Shown piece after piece: positions 1-9,511 of a stretch of DNA of 35,530 nucleotides. A model generated the notes under the pieces. That model saw nothing but the letters and a program-made list of their open reading frames with translations. It was not told the DNA's origin and made no database searches. Position 1 is the stretch's first letter. Every line of letters begins with the position of its first letter. The DNA is from an uncultured Alphaproteobacteria bacterium. GTDB taxonomy: Bacteria > Pseudomonadota > Alphaproteobacteria > Micropepsales > Micropepsaceae. The translations under genes were made by a program, and so were the position numbers. The DNA is taken from contig CAIUTH010000277.1 of assembly GCA_903902075.1 (NCBI GenBank), positions 1-35,530 on the forward strand, read 5' to 3'.

Positions 1-2
1 AG

Positions 3-935
3 CCGGGCATCACCGGCTGGGCCCAGGTGAATGGCGCACGCGGCGTCACGCCCACCACCGACGCCATGCGCACCCGCGTGAACCTGGACGCCTGGTATGT
101 CGAGCATGCCAGCCTGGCGCTGGACCTGCTGCTGGGCATACTGGCGGCGCTGATCGTCGAAAAGCTCGGGCCCATGATGCCGGTCCGCGTCCATGGCAGC
201 CGGCGCGCAACCATCGTCCCGCCCATTCCGCGCCCCATGCCGCGCGGCGCAAAGCCCAAATCGCCGGTCGCGGTGTGGAGCGGCCCGCCGATCCTGGGCG
301 AGATCAACGACACCGCCCAGCTGCGCGCCGCCGATTTCGTGCTGGATTATCCGGCCAGCAAATATTCCCACGCCATGCCGGGACTGGTGCGCCAGCTGGA
401 AGCCAGGGACGGCGAAGGTGCCGCCATCGTCGCCGTGACCTCGATCGACAGCGGCGAAAGCCGCAGCGCCATCGCCGTCAGCCTGGCGCGCGCCGCATCC
501 AAGATGGGCAAGAAGGCGATCATCGTGGATTGCGCGCCCCAGCGCCTGTCGTCCAGGGCCATCAACGCGCAAGTGAAGACCGGCCTGTATGACGTGCTGA
601 CCGGATCGGTGCCGCTGAACCAGGCGCTGGCCAAGGATCCGCGCGGAGAAACCTATCTGCTGGCCACGCCCAAGCGGCCGAAAAATGCCGTCACCATGTT
701 CCAGTCGCGACCCATGGAACGGCTGGTCTCGGTCCTGCGCGGCGGCGCCGATTTTGTGGTGATCGATTGCGGCCCTGTCGGCCAGGGCTCGAATGCGCCG
801 GTGATCGCGCGGCTGGCCGATGCCACCGTGCTGGTCTCCAAGCGCCAGGCGCTGCAAAGCCCCTTGATCGCCAAGGCGGCGCAGGTGCTGGAAAGCGCCA
901 AGGCGGCGCCGCTCGGGATCGTGATCACCAAGTGA
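3..935 (+). CDS. Sugar transferase fused to a degenerate BY-kinase-like ATPase (5' partial)
   Basis: The 5' end lies outside the window. The first visible residues, PGITGWAQVNG, are the C-terminal signature of bacterial sugar transferases (WcaJ/PglC-type phosphoglycosyl transferases), which load the first sugar phosphate onto undecaprenyl phosphate at the inner membrane. A hydrophobic stretch (visible residues about 37-53) and a Pro/Arg-rich linker follow. From about residue 135 the chain matches a polysaccharide tyrosine kinase (CpsD/Wzc cytoplasmic domain) in the same frame, with no stop between. The ATPase looks inactive: the Walker A position reads SGESRSA (residues 150-156) instead of GEGKST, so the lysine is replaced by Arg. 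Walker A' reads IIVDCAPQ without its second Asp. Walker B, FVVIDCGPV (251-259), is kept. There is no Tyr-rich tail; the protein ends at the last strand. It faces gltD convergently. Confidence 0.85.
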   Translation, partial: PGITGWAQVNGARGVTPTTDAMRTRVNLDAWYVEHASLALDLLLGILAALIVEKLGPMMPVRVHGSRRATIVPPIPRPMPRGAKPKSPVAVWSGPPILGEINDTAQLRAADFVLDYPASKYSHAMPGLVRQLEARDGEGAAIVAVTSIDSGESRSAIAVSLARAASKMGKKAIIVDCAPQRLSSRAINAQVKTGLYDVLTGSVPLNQALAKDPRGETYLLATPKRPKNAVTMFQSRPMERLVSVLRGGADFVVIDCGPVGQGSNAPVIARLADATVLVSKRQALQSPLIAKAAQVLESAKAAPLGIVITK

Positions 936-941
936 GGAGCG

Positions 942-981
942 ATTCGCCGTAAAGCGAATAAAACCGTCTAGTGGACGGTTT
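942..981. terminator. Two back-to-back hairpins between convergent genes
   Basis: The first hairpin is ATTCGC / GCGAAT (942-947, 954-959) with a six-base loop. The second is AAACCGTC / GACGGTTT (961-968, 974-981) with loop TAGTG. Read on the minus strand, the second is followed by GGTTTTATT, so it suits termination of the gltB-gltD transcript. The plus strand has no strong T tract, so terminator activity for the fusion gene is less sure. Confidence 0.6.
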
Positions 982-1014
982 CAAGCGACGAACGCCGCGA
1001 GCTCGGGCGAGCGG

Positions 1015-2466
1015 CTAGCGCGGCAGCTCCGAGCTGCCCATTAGGAACTCGTCTACGCCACGGGCGCATTGACGGCCCTCGCGGATCGCCCACACCACCA
1101 GCGACTGGCCGCGGCGCATGTCGCCGCAAGCAAAAATCTTGGACTTGCTGGTCTGGTAGTTGGTCAACGGCGCCTTGACGTTGCCGCGGGCATCCAACTC
1201 CACGCCGGACTGTTCGACCAGGCCGGCCTTGCGCGGGCCGACAAAGCCCATCGCCAGCAGCACCAGATCGGCCTTGAGCGTGAACTCGCTGCCGGGCACT
1301 TCGACCAGGTTCATCTTGCCACCGTCACCCAGCTGCCAGTCCACGCGGACACATTCCAGCGCCGTGATCTTGCCGTTCTCGCCAATGGCGCGCTTGGTCT
1401 GCACCGACCAGTCGCGCTCGCAGCCTTCCTGGTGCGAGGACGAGGTGCGCAGCTTCAGAGGCCAATCGGGCCACACCAGCTGCTTGTTCTCCTTCACCGG
1501 GGGCTGGGGCATGATTTCGAACTGGGTCACCGAAGCCGCGCCGTGCCGGTTGGAGGTGCCCACACAGTCCGAACCGGTATCGCCGCCGCCGATCACCACC
1601 ACATGCTTGCCCTTGGCCGACAGAGTGCCGTTCGGGGCGGCCTTGGCTTCCGGATCGCCCGCGACGCGCTTGTTCTGCTGCACCAGGAAATCCATGGCGA
1701 AATGGATGCCGTCCATCTCGCGGCCGGCCACTGGCAGGTCGCGCGGGTCTTCCGCGCCGCCCGACAGCACCACCGCATCATAATCGGCCTGCAGCATGTC
1801 CATCGAAACGGTGACGCCGACTTCGACATTGGTGCGGAACACCACGCCTTCGGCTTCCATCTGGCGCATGCGCCGGTCGATCAGATGCTTTTCCATTTTG
1901 AAGTCGGGAATGCCGTACCGCAGCAGGCCGCCGATGCGGTCGGACTTTTCAAACAGGGTGACACTGTGACCGGCGCGCGCCAATTGCTGGGCGGCGGCCA
2001 TGCCGGCGGGGCCGGAGCCCACCACCGCCACGGTCTTGCCGGTCTTCCTGGGCGCCATGACTGGCTGGATCCAGCCTTCTTCCCAGGCGCGGTCCACGAT
2101 CTGGCATTCGATGGTCTTGATGGTGACCGGGCTGTCGATGATGTTCAGGGTGCAGCTGGCCTCGCAAGGCGCGGGACAGATGCGGCCGGTGAATTCGGGG
2201 AAATTGTTGGTAGAGTGCAAACTCTCGGACGCGGTGCGCCACTGGTCGCGATAGACCAGATTGTTCCAGTCGGGGATCAGGTTATTGACCGGGCAGCCAT
2301 TGTGGCAAAAGGGAATGCCGCAATCCATGCAGCGCGCCGCCTGCTTGGCTACTTCCGGCGCCGGCAGGTTATTGACGAACTCTTTATAGTTGTTGATGCG
2401 CGCTTCCGGCTTTTCAGCAGGGCGCTCGGCGCGTTCAATTTCCAGAAAACCTGTGATCTTGCCCAT
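1015..2466 (-). CDS. gltD: Glutamate synthase [NADPH], small (beta) subunit
   Basis: The beta subunit of NADPH-GOGAT passes electrons from NADPH through FAD and iron-sulfur clusters to the large subunit for glutamate formation. The 483-residue product has the usual family length. The N-terminal cysteine clusters are visible at C46, C49, C54, C58 and C97, C101, C105. The FAD-binding GSGPAG motif lies at about residues 150-155 and the NADPH-binding GGGDTGSD in the middle. The C-terminal [17 protein letters not shown] closes the flavin site. The chosen start, MGKITGF, matches the conserved N-terminus; an in-frame extension of 35 residues runs back into gltB and is rejected. Only five bases separate it from the gltB stop, so the two are one operon. 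The paired 46-58 and 97-105 Cys motifs are intact. Confidence 0.97.
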   Translation of the reverse strand: MGKITGFLEIERAERPAEKPEARINNYKEFVNNLPAPEVAKQAARCMDCGIPFCHNGCPVNNLIPDWNNLVYRDQWRTASESLHSTNNFPEFTGRICPAPCEASCTLNIIDSPVTIKTIECQIVDRAWEEGWIQPVMAPRKTGKTVAVVGSGPAGMAAAQQLARAGHSVTLFEKSDRIGGLLRYGIPDFKMEKHLIDRRMRQMEAEGVVFRTNVEVGVTVSMDMLQADYDAVVLSGGAEDPRDLPVAGREMDGIHFAMDFLVQQNKRVAGDPEAKAAPNGTLSAKGKHVVVIGGGDTGSDCVGTSNRHGAASVTQFEIMPQPPVKENKQLVWPDWPLKLRTSSSHQEGCERDWSVQTKRAIGENGKITALECVRVDWQLGDGGKMNLVEVPGSEFTLKADLVLLAMGFVGPRKAGLVEQSGVELDARGNVKAPLTNYQTSKSKIFACGDMRRGQSLVVWAIREGRQCARGVDEFLMGSSELPR

Positions 2467-2471
2467 GTCTC

Positions 2472-5400
2472 TTATTCCGCGGCGATGGCGGCGCGCGCCT
2501 TCATGTCGGTGAGCGCCTTGGCATAGTCGGACGGCATCACCTTGACGAACTTCGCCAAGCTTGCGTCCCAATTGTCCAGCAGATGCTTGGCGCGGGCGCT
2601 GCCGGTGTGCAGCAGGTGACGTTCCACCAGGATGCGCAACCGTTCCGCGTCGAAGGCGAGCAGGTCGCCCATGCCCGGATCGGCCACGCTGACCGAGCGC
2701 TGCTTGGGCAGTCCCGGATGATCGCCGCCTTCGGCAGGTGCGATCCTTTCCAGCTTGACCATCGCCAGGTTGCAGCGTTGCTCGAAAGTGCCTTCCTCAT
2801 CGAGGACATAGGCGACGCCGCCCGACATACCGGCGGCGAAATTGCGCCCGGTCTTGCCCAGCACCACCACCACGCCGCCCGTCATGTATTCGCAGCCATG
2901 ATCGCCCGTGCCTTCCACAACGCAGATGGCGCCGGAGTTGCGCACGGCAAAGCGTTCGCCCGCCACGCCATGGAAATAGGCTTCGCCGGCGATGGCACCA
3001 TACAGCACCGTGTTGCCGACAATGATGTTTTCGGCCGGGTCGCGGGAAAGCCCCGCCGGCGGCTTGACCACGATGCGCCCACCCGACAGGCCCTTGCCGA
3101 CATAGTCGTTGGCATCGCCCGTCAGTTCGATGGAAATGCCGCGCGCCAGGAAGGCGCCAAAGCTCTGCCCCACCGTGCCGGTGAACTTCACGCTGATCGT
3201 GTCCTCGGGCAGGCCTGCATGGCCATGGCGCCGGGCCACTTCGCCCGACAGCATGGCGCCGACGGTACGGTCCACGTTGCGCACGCTGCGCTCCAGCCGC
3301 ACCGGCTGGCCATGTTCGATCGAAGGCTTGGCGGCGATGATCAGATCGTGATCTAGCGCCGATTCTAGGCCGTGATTCTGCTTTTCCTTATGATGGATGG
3401 CGACGCCCGGCTTGGGCGTGACGCTGTAGAGGATGCGGCCCAGGTCGATGCCCTTGGCCTTCCAGTGCGACACGGCCTTGTTCATGTTGAGCTTGTCCAC
3501 CCGGCCGATCATCTCGTTCAGGGTGCGGAAGCCCAGGTTCGCCATGATGACGCGCAGTTCCTCGGCCACGAAGAAGAAGTAGTTGATCACATGCTCGGGC
3601 TGGCCGGTGAAGCGCTTGCGCAGCACCGGGTCCTGGGTGGCGACACCCACCGGGCAGGTGTTGAGATGGCACTTGCGCATCATGATGCAGCCCGAGGCGA
3701 TCAGGGGCGCGGTGGCGAAGCCGAACTCGTCGGCGCCCAGGAGCGCCCCGATGGCCACGTCGCGGCCGGTGCGCAGACCGCCATCGACCTGCACCGCCAC
3801 GCGGCCGCGCAGGCCATTCAGCACCAATGTCTGCTGGGTTTCGGCCAGGCCGATTTCCCAAGGCGAACCGGCATGGGTCAAAGATGTCAGCGGCGATGCG
3901 CCCGTGCCGCCTTCAAAGCCGGAAATGGTGATGTGATCGGCGCGGCACTTGGCGACGCCGGCCGCGACCGTGCCCACGCCCACTTCCGACACCAGCTTGA
4001 CTGAGATGCGCGCCTTCTGATTGACGCTCTTCAAGTCGCGGATCAGCTGCGCCAGGTCTTCGATGGAATAGATATCGTGATGCGGCGGCGGCGAGATCAG
4101 GCCCACGCCGGGCGTGGAATGGCGCACCTTGGCGATGTTGGCATCGACCTTGTGGCCGGGCAGCTGACCGCCTTCACCGGGCTTGGCGCCCTGGGCCATC
4201 TTGATCTGGATGTCGTCGGCATTGACCAGGTATTCGGCAGTGACGCCGAAGCGGCCCGACGCCACCTGCTTGATCGCCGAGCGCATGGAATCGCCATTGG
4301 CCATCGGCTTGAAGCGGTCGGCTTCCTCGCCGCCTTCGCCGGTGTTGGAGCGGCCGCCGATGCGGTTCATGGCGATGGCGAGGGTGGTGTGCGCCTCGCG
4401 GCTGATGGAGCCGAAGCTCATCGCGCCGGTGGAGAAACGCTTGACGATTTCATTGGCAGGCTCGACTTCATCCAGCGGCACGCTGTCGCCGACCTTGAAC
4501 TGCATCAACCCGCGCAAAGTCAGCAGGCGCTCGGACTGCTCGTTGATCTGCTGGGCGAACAGTTCGTATTCCGCCGGATTGTTGCCACGCACGGCGTGCT
4601 GCAGGCGGGACACCGAATCGGGCGTCCAGGCATGGTCTTCGCCGCGCAGGCGGAAGGCATAATCGCCGCCGACATCCAGCATGTTGCGATAGATCGGATT
4701 GTCGCCGAACGCGTCCCTGTGACGGCGCACGCATTCCTCGGCGATCTCTTTCAAACCGATGCCTTCGATGGTCGAGGCGGTGCCGGTGAAGTATTTCTGG
4801 ATGAAGTCGGTGGACAGGCCCACGGCGTCGAAGATCTGCGCGCCGCAATAGGACTGGTAGGTGGAGATGCCCATCTTGGACATCACCTTCAGCACGCCCT
4901 TGCCGATCGCCTTGATGTAGTTCTTCTGCACTTCGTAGGGCTTGAGGGCCAGGCCCTGGCGCACCCGGATCTGCTCGAGCGTTTCGAACGCCAGATAGGG
5001 ATTGATGGCTTCGGCGCCGTAGCCGGCCAGCACGCAGAAATGATGGACTTCGCGCGCTTCGCCGGTTTCCACGACAAGACCGGTCTGCATGCGCAGGCCC
5101 TGGCGCACCAGATGATGATGCACCGCCGCCGTCGCCAGCGCGGCGGGGATCGGAATACGGTCGGCGCTGACGGCGCGATCCGACAGGATCAGAATGTTGT
5201 TGTCCGCCAGCACCGCATCGGTTGCGTTCAGGCAGATGCGCTGCACGGCATTGGACAGACCTTCGGCGCCTTCGGATGCCGGCCAAGTGCAATCGATGGT
5301 GCCAGTCCGGAAGGCACCATCCACCAGTTCGGAAATCGAGCGTATCTTTTCCACATCGGCGTTGGTCAGCACCGGCTGGAGAACTTCCAGCCGCTTGTGG

Positions 5401-7094
5401 GCGCCGGCATCGCGGCCCAAGAGGTTCGGACGGGGGCCGATCATCGATACCAGGCTCATCACCAGCTCTTCGCGGATCGGATCGATCGGCGGGTTGGTGA
5501 CCTGGGCGAAGTTCTGCTTGAAATAATTGTAGAGCAGCTTGGGCTTCTTCGACAGCACCGCTATGGGCGTATCCGCGCCCATCGATCCCAGCGGATCATC
5601 GCCCACGATCGCCATCGGCTCCAAGAAGAACTGGATGTCTTCCTGGGTGTAGCCAAAGGCCTGCTGCTGATCGAGCAGCAGCGAAGGATCGTTCGCCTTG
5701 GCGCGATGATCTTCGGGCAGGTCCGGCAGGTCGCCCAGCTTGAACTGGGCGGCCTTCAGCCAATCCTCATACGGTTCGGCGGCGGAAAACTTCTGCTTGA
5801 TCTCCTCGTCCTCGACGATGCGGCCTTCCTCGAAATCGATCAGCAACATTTTGCCGGGCTGCAAACGCCACTTGCGCTTGATCTTCTCCTCCGGCACCGG
5901 GATCACGCCCGATTCCGAGGCGAGGATCACCAGGTCGTCTTCGGTTTCGATATAGCGCGCCGGGCGCAAGCCGTTGCGGTCCAGCGTGGCGCCGATCTGG
6001 CGGCCGTCGGTAAAGGCGATCGCGGCGGGGCCGTCCCACGGTTCCATCAGCGCGGCGTGATATTCGTAGAAAGCCTTGCGCTTGGCATCCATGCTCTTGT
6101 TGCCGGCCCAGGCTTCGGGGATCAGCATCATCACGGCATGAGCCAGCGGATAGCCGCCGGCCACCAGCAGTTCCAGCGCATTGTCCAGGCACGCGGTGTC
6201 GGACTGGCCATGCGGAATCAGCGGCCACATCTTGTCCAGGTCGGGGCCGAGCAATTCGGATTCCATGCCGCGGCGGCGCGCATTCATCCAGTTGACGTTG
6301 CCGCGCACCGTGTTGATCTCGCCGTTATGGGCGATGTAGCGGTACGGATGCGCCAGCTTCCAGGACGGGAAGGTGTTGGTGGAGAAACGCTGATGCACCA
6401 GCGCCACCGCCGAAACGGTCAGCGGGTTCTGCAGGTCGCGGTAAAAGCGGCCGACATCATGCGCCAGCAACAGGCCCTTATAAACCACGGTTCGCGTGGA
6501 CAGCGACGGCATGTAGAGCTGCTGGATCGCCGGCAGCTTGTGCTTCTTCGCGAGATCGGCCAGCGGGTTCTGCGCCTGCTTGCGGATGGTCAGCAGCTTG
6601 CGCTCGAACTGGTCCTGGTCGCGGATGTGCGGACCGGCCGCAATGATCGCCTGGCGGATCAGCGGCATGCCGTCGAGAACGGTCTTGCCCAGACCGGCCG
6701 GATCGGTCGGCACGTCGCGCCAGCCCAGCAGCTTCTGGCCTTCGAGCTTGAAGAAATGTTCGAACTGCTTGACCACGATCTCGCGCGCCTTGGCTTCGCG
6801 CGGCAGGAAACACATGGCCACGGCATATTTGCCCGGCTCGGGAAGCTTGACGCCCGTCTCCTGGGCCCATTCGCGGAATAGCGGATCGGGAATCTGGATC
6901 AGGATGCCGGCACCGTCGCCGACCAGCGGATCGGCGCCCACCGCGCCGCGATGGTCCAGGTTGATCAGGAGCTGAAGACCCAGCCCGATGATCTCATGGG
7001 AGCGTGCGCCCTTGATGTTTGCGACAAAGCCGACGCCGCAGGCGTCATGCTCATTCGCGGGGTCGTAAAGACCCTGTTTCGGCGGATAACCCAT
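2472..7094 (-). CDS. gltB: Glutamate synthase [NADPH], large (alpha) subunit
   Basis: The large subunit makes two glutamates from glutamine and 2-oxoglutarate in the cytoplasm (ammonia assimilation with glutamine synthetase). Domains in order: a class II glutamine amidotransferase with the nucleophile in DACGVGF (Cys19 from this start) and NGEINT; the central domain; the FMN/3Fe-4S synthase domain with Cx5Cx4C in [18 protein letters not shown]; and the C-terminal GXGXG helix ([17 protein letters not shown]). With about 1540 residues it has full family length. The Cys19 position implies removal of a short propeptide, as in other GltB proteins. The start is uncertain: ATG at 7094 begins [12 protein letters not shown], while a GTG at 7121 has the better Shine-Dalgarno (AAGGGGGCGGGG) and would add nine residues. 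It is divergent from imuA and upstream of gltD. Confidence 0.96.
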   Translation of the reverse strand: MGYPPKQGLYDPANEHDACGVGFVANIKGARSHEIIGLGLQLLINLDHRGAVGADPLVGDGAGILIQIPDPLFREWAQETGVKLPEPGKYAVAMCFLPREAKAREIVVKQFEHFFKLEGQKLLGWRDVPTDPAGLGKTVLDGMPLIRQAIIAAGPHIRDQDQFERKLLTIRKQAQNPLADLAKKHKLPAIQQLYMPSLSTRTVVYKGLLLAHDVGRFYRDLQNPLTVSAVALVHQRFSTNTFPSWKLAHPYRYIAHNGEINTVRGNVNWMNARRRGMESELLGPDLDKMWPLIPHGQSDTACLDNALELLVAGGYPLAHAVMMLIPEAWAGNKSMDAKRKAFYEYHAALMEPWDGPAAIAFTDGRQIGATLDRNGLRPARYIETEDDLVILASESGVIPVPEEKIKRKWRLQPGKMLLIDFEEGRIVEDEEIKQKFSAAEPYEDWLKAAQFKLGDLPDLPEDHRAKANDPSLLLDQQQAFGYTQEDIQFFLEPMAIVGDDPLGSMGADTPIAVLSKKPKLLYNYFKQNFAQVTNPPIDPIREELVMSLVSMIGPRPNLLGRDAGAHKRLEVLQPVLTNADVEKIRSISELVDGAFRTGTIDCTWPASEGAEGLSNAVQRICLNATDAVLADNNILILSDRAVSADRIPIPAALATAAVHHHLVRQGLRMQTGLVVETGEAREVHHFCVLAGYGAEAINPYLAFETLEQIRVRQGLALKPYEVQKNYIKAIGKGVLKVMSKMGISTYQSYCGAQIFDAVGLSTDFIQKYFTGTASTIEGIGLKEIAEECVRRHRDAFGDNPIYRNMLDVGGDYAFRLRGEDHAWTPDSVSRLQHAVRGNNPAEYELFAQQINEQSERLLTLRGLMQFKVGDSVPLDEVEPANEIVKRFSTGAMSFGSISREAHTTLAIAMNRIGGRSNTGEGGEEADRFKPMANGDSMRSAIKQVASGRFGVTAEYLVNADDIQIKMAQGAKPGEGGQLPGHKVDANIAKVRHSTPGVGLISPPPHHDIYSIEDLAQLIRDLKSVNQKARISVKLVSEVGVGTVAAGVAKCRADHITISGFEGGTGASPLTSLTHAGSPWEIGLAETQQTLVLNGLRGRVAVQVDGGLRTGRDVAIGALLGADEFGFATAPLIASGCIMMRKCHLNTCPVGVATQDPVLRKRFTGQPEHVINYFFFVAEELRVIMANLGFRTLNEMIGRVDKLNMNKAVSHWKAKGIDLGRILYSVTPKPGVAIHHKEKQNHGLESALDHDLIIAAKPSIEHGQPVRLERSVRNVDRTVGAMLSGEVARRHGHAGLPEDTISVKFTGTVGQSFGAFLARGISIELTGDANDYVGKGLSGGRIVVKPPAGLSRDPAENIIVGNTVLYGAIAGEAYFHGVAGERFAVRNSGAICVVEGTGDHGCEYMTGGVVVVLGKTGRNFAAGMSGGVAYVLDEEGTFEQRCNLAMVKLERIAPAEGGDHPGLPKQRSVSVADPGMGDLLAFDAERLRILVERHLLHTGSARAKHLLDNWDASLAKFVKVMPSDYAKALTDMKARAAIAAE

Positions 7095-7200
7095 TTCAAC
7101 CCCAACCGTACATTCAGACACGTCTTCCCCGCCCCCTTGCGGAAGGCCATGGAAACGTTCGTTTCTTGTAAGAATTACCCAGCATCGAAACACGCCACCA

Positions 7201-7228
7201 GTTGCGGCGCAACATGCCAGTGTTGCGC
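7201..7228. promoter_or_regulatory. Inverted repeats upstream of gltB
   Basis: A perfect palindrome GTTGCG-G-CGCAAC (7201-7213) overlaps a second inverted repeat GCGCAACA / TGTTGCGC (7207-7214, 7221-7228) with a six-base spacer. It lies about 80-130 bases upstream of the candidate gltB starts, in the gap shared with imuA. It could be a regulator site for gltB, but no known operator consensus was recognised. Confidence 0.3.
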
Positions 7229-7282
7229 GCAGTAAATGCTTAGCCATGCAATTTGAGAGTTATTCACAACAAGTGGCCTGCC

Positions 7283-7310
7283 TTGACTCCCCCGAGAGCA
7301 GAAGCATTAT
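7283..7310 (+). promoter_or_regulatory. Candidate sigma-70 promoter of the imuA operon
   Basis: The -35 element is TTGACT (7283-7288, five of six matches to consensus), then a 16-base spacer, then the -10 element CATTAT (7305-7310, four of six). Transcription would start near 7317-7320, only a few bases before the imuA ATG at 7321. That implies a leaderless or near-leaderless mRNA and fits the absence of a Shine-Dalgarno sequence there. Confidence 0.55.
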
Positions 7311-7311
7311 A

Positions 7312-7326
7312 GAACATAACATGAAC
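7312..7326. promoter_or_regulatory. LexA operator (SOS box) overlapping the imuA start
   Basis: GAACATAACATGAAC is GAAC-N7-GAAC, the exact reverse complement of the alphaproteobacterial LexA direct repeat GTTC-N7-GTTC. It lies two bases after the candidate -10 element and includes the imuA ATG (7321-7323). LexA bound here would block the predicted transcription start. The identity of the downstream genes, a known SOS cassette, strongly supports the call. Confidence 0.85.
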
Positions 7327-8070
7327 AATACAGAAAAAATCGCGGAATTACGCCATTTTCTAGCGCGCTATGACCTGCCCCAGGACAGGCCGCCACTCCC
7401 ATTGGGGGATTCACAGGCCGATGCGGTTTTGGGCGGGGGACTGCGACCTGGTGCCCTGCATGAAGTCTTTGCCGGGAACTGGAGCGCCGGCGGCTTTGCC
7501 GTCGCGTTGGCGATCCTGGCGGCCAAGAGCAAACCCCTGTTCTGGGTGCGTCCGGATTACGAAGCCATGGAGTATGGCGCGGTATCGCCGAACGGGCTCG
7601 CGGAACTGGGCGGTGATCCGCGTCAGCTGATTCTGGTGCGCACACGCAATGCCGCCGAGGCCTTGTCGGCAACCGCCGACATCCTGGCCTGTCCGCATGC
7701 CGGCGCGCTGCTGCTGGAATTGAACGGCATGCCCAAATGCCTGGATCTGGTGGCCAGCCGCCGCCTGGCCTTCGCGGCGAATGAAAGCGGCGTGACGGCG
7801 GTGATGCTGCGCGAAGGCGCAGAGACAGAACCCAGCGCGGCGCTGACCCGCTGGCAGGTCTCATCGGCGCCATCGCGCGCCGATGACGATGACTGGGGAA
7901 ATCCGGTTTTCGACGCAGCCCTGGTCCGCCACCGCACCGGCGGGCTGGGACACTTTCTTCTGACATGGAATCCCGAACATGCCGCATTCGACACGGCGGA
8001 TACTGGCGCTGTGGTTGCCGCGCCTGCCCACCGACCGGCTTACCCGCAAGAGCAAAGGCGCGCCGTTTAA
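7321..8070 (+). CDS. imuA: ImuA, SOS-induced mutagenesis cassette protein
   Basis: This 249-residue RecA/SulA-like protein is the first member of the imuA-imuB-dnaE2 cassette, which performs error-prone translesion synthesis after DNA damage. Family features include the N-terminal helix (KIAELRHFLAR), the GGGLRPGALHEVFAG segment in place of a Walker loop, and the VAS.RRLAFAANESGVTAVMLR core. The start at 7321 gives the typical short N-terminus. An in-frame ATG at 7246 would add 25 residues, but it lies upstream of the predicted promoter. The 3' end overlaps imuB by 92 bases; both frames look conserved across the overlap, so translational coupling is likely. Control by LexA is visible in the operator at the start codon. 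ImuA is thought to act through contact with ImuB. Confidence 0.88.
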   Translation: MNNTEKIAELRHFLARYDLPQDRPPLPLGDSQADAVLGGGLRPGALHEVFAGNWSAGGFAVALAILAAKSKPLFWVRPDYEAMEYGAVSPNGLAELGGDPRQLILVRTRNAAEALSATADILACPHAGALLLELNGMPKCLDLVASRRLAFAANESGVTAVMLREGAETEPSAALTRWQVSSAPSRADDDDWGNPVFDAALVRHRTGGLGHFLLTWNPEHAAFDTADTGAVVAAPAHRPAYPQEQRRAV

Positions 8071-9511
8071 AGCGCCACTGATCGTCAGCGGCAAAAGCGG
8101 CAACGCCCTGCATGTTCATGCACTGGATCTGCGGGCGCAAAGACTGGGACTCTATAAAGGTCAGCCCCTGGCAAATGCCCGCGCCATGGTACAGCCGCTG
8201 ACCATCGTGCCGGCGGATGAAAAAGCCGATGCCATGCTGCTGGACGGGATCGCCGACTGGAGCGACCGCTTCACGCCGCTGGTGACATTGGATACGCCGG
8301 ACGGGCTGTTTTTGGACATCACGGGCGCGGCGCACCTGTTCGGCGGCGAAGCCGCAATGCTGGCGCATGTCACAGGATTGATCGCCAAACAGGGCTTTGT
8401 CGTGCGCGGCGCCATTGCCGGGACGTCATTGGCGGCGCATGCCCTGGCGCGCTTTGCGCCCAGCATCGTGCCGGCACGTGGCGAGGCGCAGGCGGTCGCA
8501 CCACTCCCAATCACCGCGCTGGAGTGCGGCGACAAGATTCTGCGCGCCCTGCGCCATGCCGGATTGAAAAACATCGGCATGGTGGCGGAGCGCCTGCGCA
8601 GCGAATTGTCGGAACGGCTGGGCAAGGCTTTCGTCACCCGCCTGAAAGTGATGCTGGGCGCGGAAGAACAGCCGCTCAGTCCGCGCCGTGCCCTGCCCGA
8701 CCTGATGGCCGAGCAACGCTTTGCCGAACCCATCGTCACCCAGGACGCCATCGCCGCTTCGCTATTCAGCCTGGCGCAATCCTTGAGCGAAATCCTGGAA
8801 CGCGAGGGCCGCAGCGCACGCGTGCTGGAAGCGGTGTTCTTTCGCGCCGACGGCAAGGTCGACCGCATAGCGATCAAGACCGGCGAACCGTTGCGCGATC
8901 CCAAGATCATCATGCGGCTCTTGAACCAGAAGCTGGACGCCTTGGCCGATCCGCTGGATCCCGGCTTCGGTTTCGATCTTGTCAGGCTGGAAGCCTTGCT
9001 GGCGGAGGAGACCAAACCCGGCACGATCAGCTTTGACCATGACGAGAATGCCCGCCGCCAGATCGCTTTCCTGGTGGACCGATTGAGCGTGCGCTTCGGC
9101 GAGCATCGGGTGCAGCGTTTCATCCCGCAGGACACCCACATCCCCGAAGCTGCAGGGATCGCGATACCAGCCCAGGACCGCGATTTCGCGCCGGGAAACT
9201 GGGTTTTAAAGCGCCAGCCCGGCGATCCGCCTCGCCGCCCGCTGCGGCTTCTGCAGAAACCGGAAGAAGTCAGCGCCATGGCCTCGGTGCCAGATGGACC
9301 ACCCATGCGCTTCCGCTGGCGGCAATGCCTTCATGAAGTGGCGCGCGCCGAAGGCCCGGAACGCGTCGCCATGGAATGGTGGCGCAGCACCGGATTGGCG
9401 CGCGATTATTTTCGCGTCGAAACCGAAACGGGCCAGCGCTTCTGGCTGTATCGCGATGGACCGTATGGCGGCCTGGCGCCGCGCTGGTATGTCCAGGGCC
9501 TGTTCGCATGA
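7979..9511 (+). CDS. imuB: ImuB, catalytically inactive Y-family polymerase-like protein
   Basis: ImuB is the hub of the mutasome that brings DnaE2 to stalled forks. The 510-residue chain begins with RRILALWLPRLPTDRL, the ImuB form of the Y-family HIDMDAFYAS motif, so the first metal-binding Asp is missing. The second catalytic motif (SIDEAYLD in active enzymes) reads DTPDGLFLD at 105-113, so the key Glu is replaced by Gly. This fits the known loss of polymerase activity in ImuB. The C-terminus, WYVQGLFA, is the usual family ending. A canonical QLxLF beta-clamp motif was not found. The start ATG at 7979 has GGAAT eight bases upstream and lies inside imuA. Its stop overlaps the dnaE2 start as ATGA. 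Confidence 0.93.
   Translation: MPHSTRRILALWLPRLPTDRLTRKSKGAPFKAPLIVSGKSGNALHVHALDLRAQRLGLYKGQPLANARAMVQPLTIVPADEKADAMLLDGIADWSDRFTPLVTLDTPDGLFLDITGAAHLFGGEAAMLAHVTGLIAKQGFVVRGAIAGTSLAAHALARFAPSIVPARGEAQAVAPLPITALECGDKILRALRHAGLKNIGMVAERLRSELSERLGKAFVTRLKVMLGAEEQPLSPRRALPDLMAEQRFAEPIVTQDAIAASLFSLAQSLSEILEREGRSARVLEAVFFRADGKVDRIAIKTGEPLRDPKIIMRLLNQKLDALADPLDPGFGFDLVRLEALLAEETKPGTISFDHDENARRQIAFLVDRLSVRFGEHRVQRFIPQDTHIPEAAGIAIPAQDRDFAPGNWVLKRQPGDPPRRPLRLLQKPEEVSAMASVPDGPPMRFRWRQCLHEVARAEGPERVAMEWWRSTGLARDYFRVETETGQRFWLYRDGPYGGLAPRWYVQGLFA

Noticed and set aside
4077-6881. A 934-residue open frame on the plus strand opposite gltB
   Set aside because: It mirrors the codon pattern of a GC-rich gene on the other strand, is very rich in His, Gln, Arg and Ala, and shows no family motif. 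gltB on the minus strand is certain.
7095-7230. Sigma-54 promoter for gltB (TGGCGTG..GATGC on the minus strand)
   Set aside because: The GG and GC elements are 11 rather than 10 bases apart and the -12 element is poor.
7246-7320. Longer imuA start at 7246
   Set aside because: It would place the start codon upstream of the predicted promoter and LexA box, and the extra 25 residues do not resemble ImuA N-termini.
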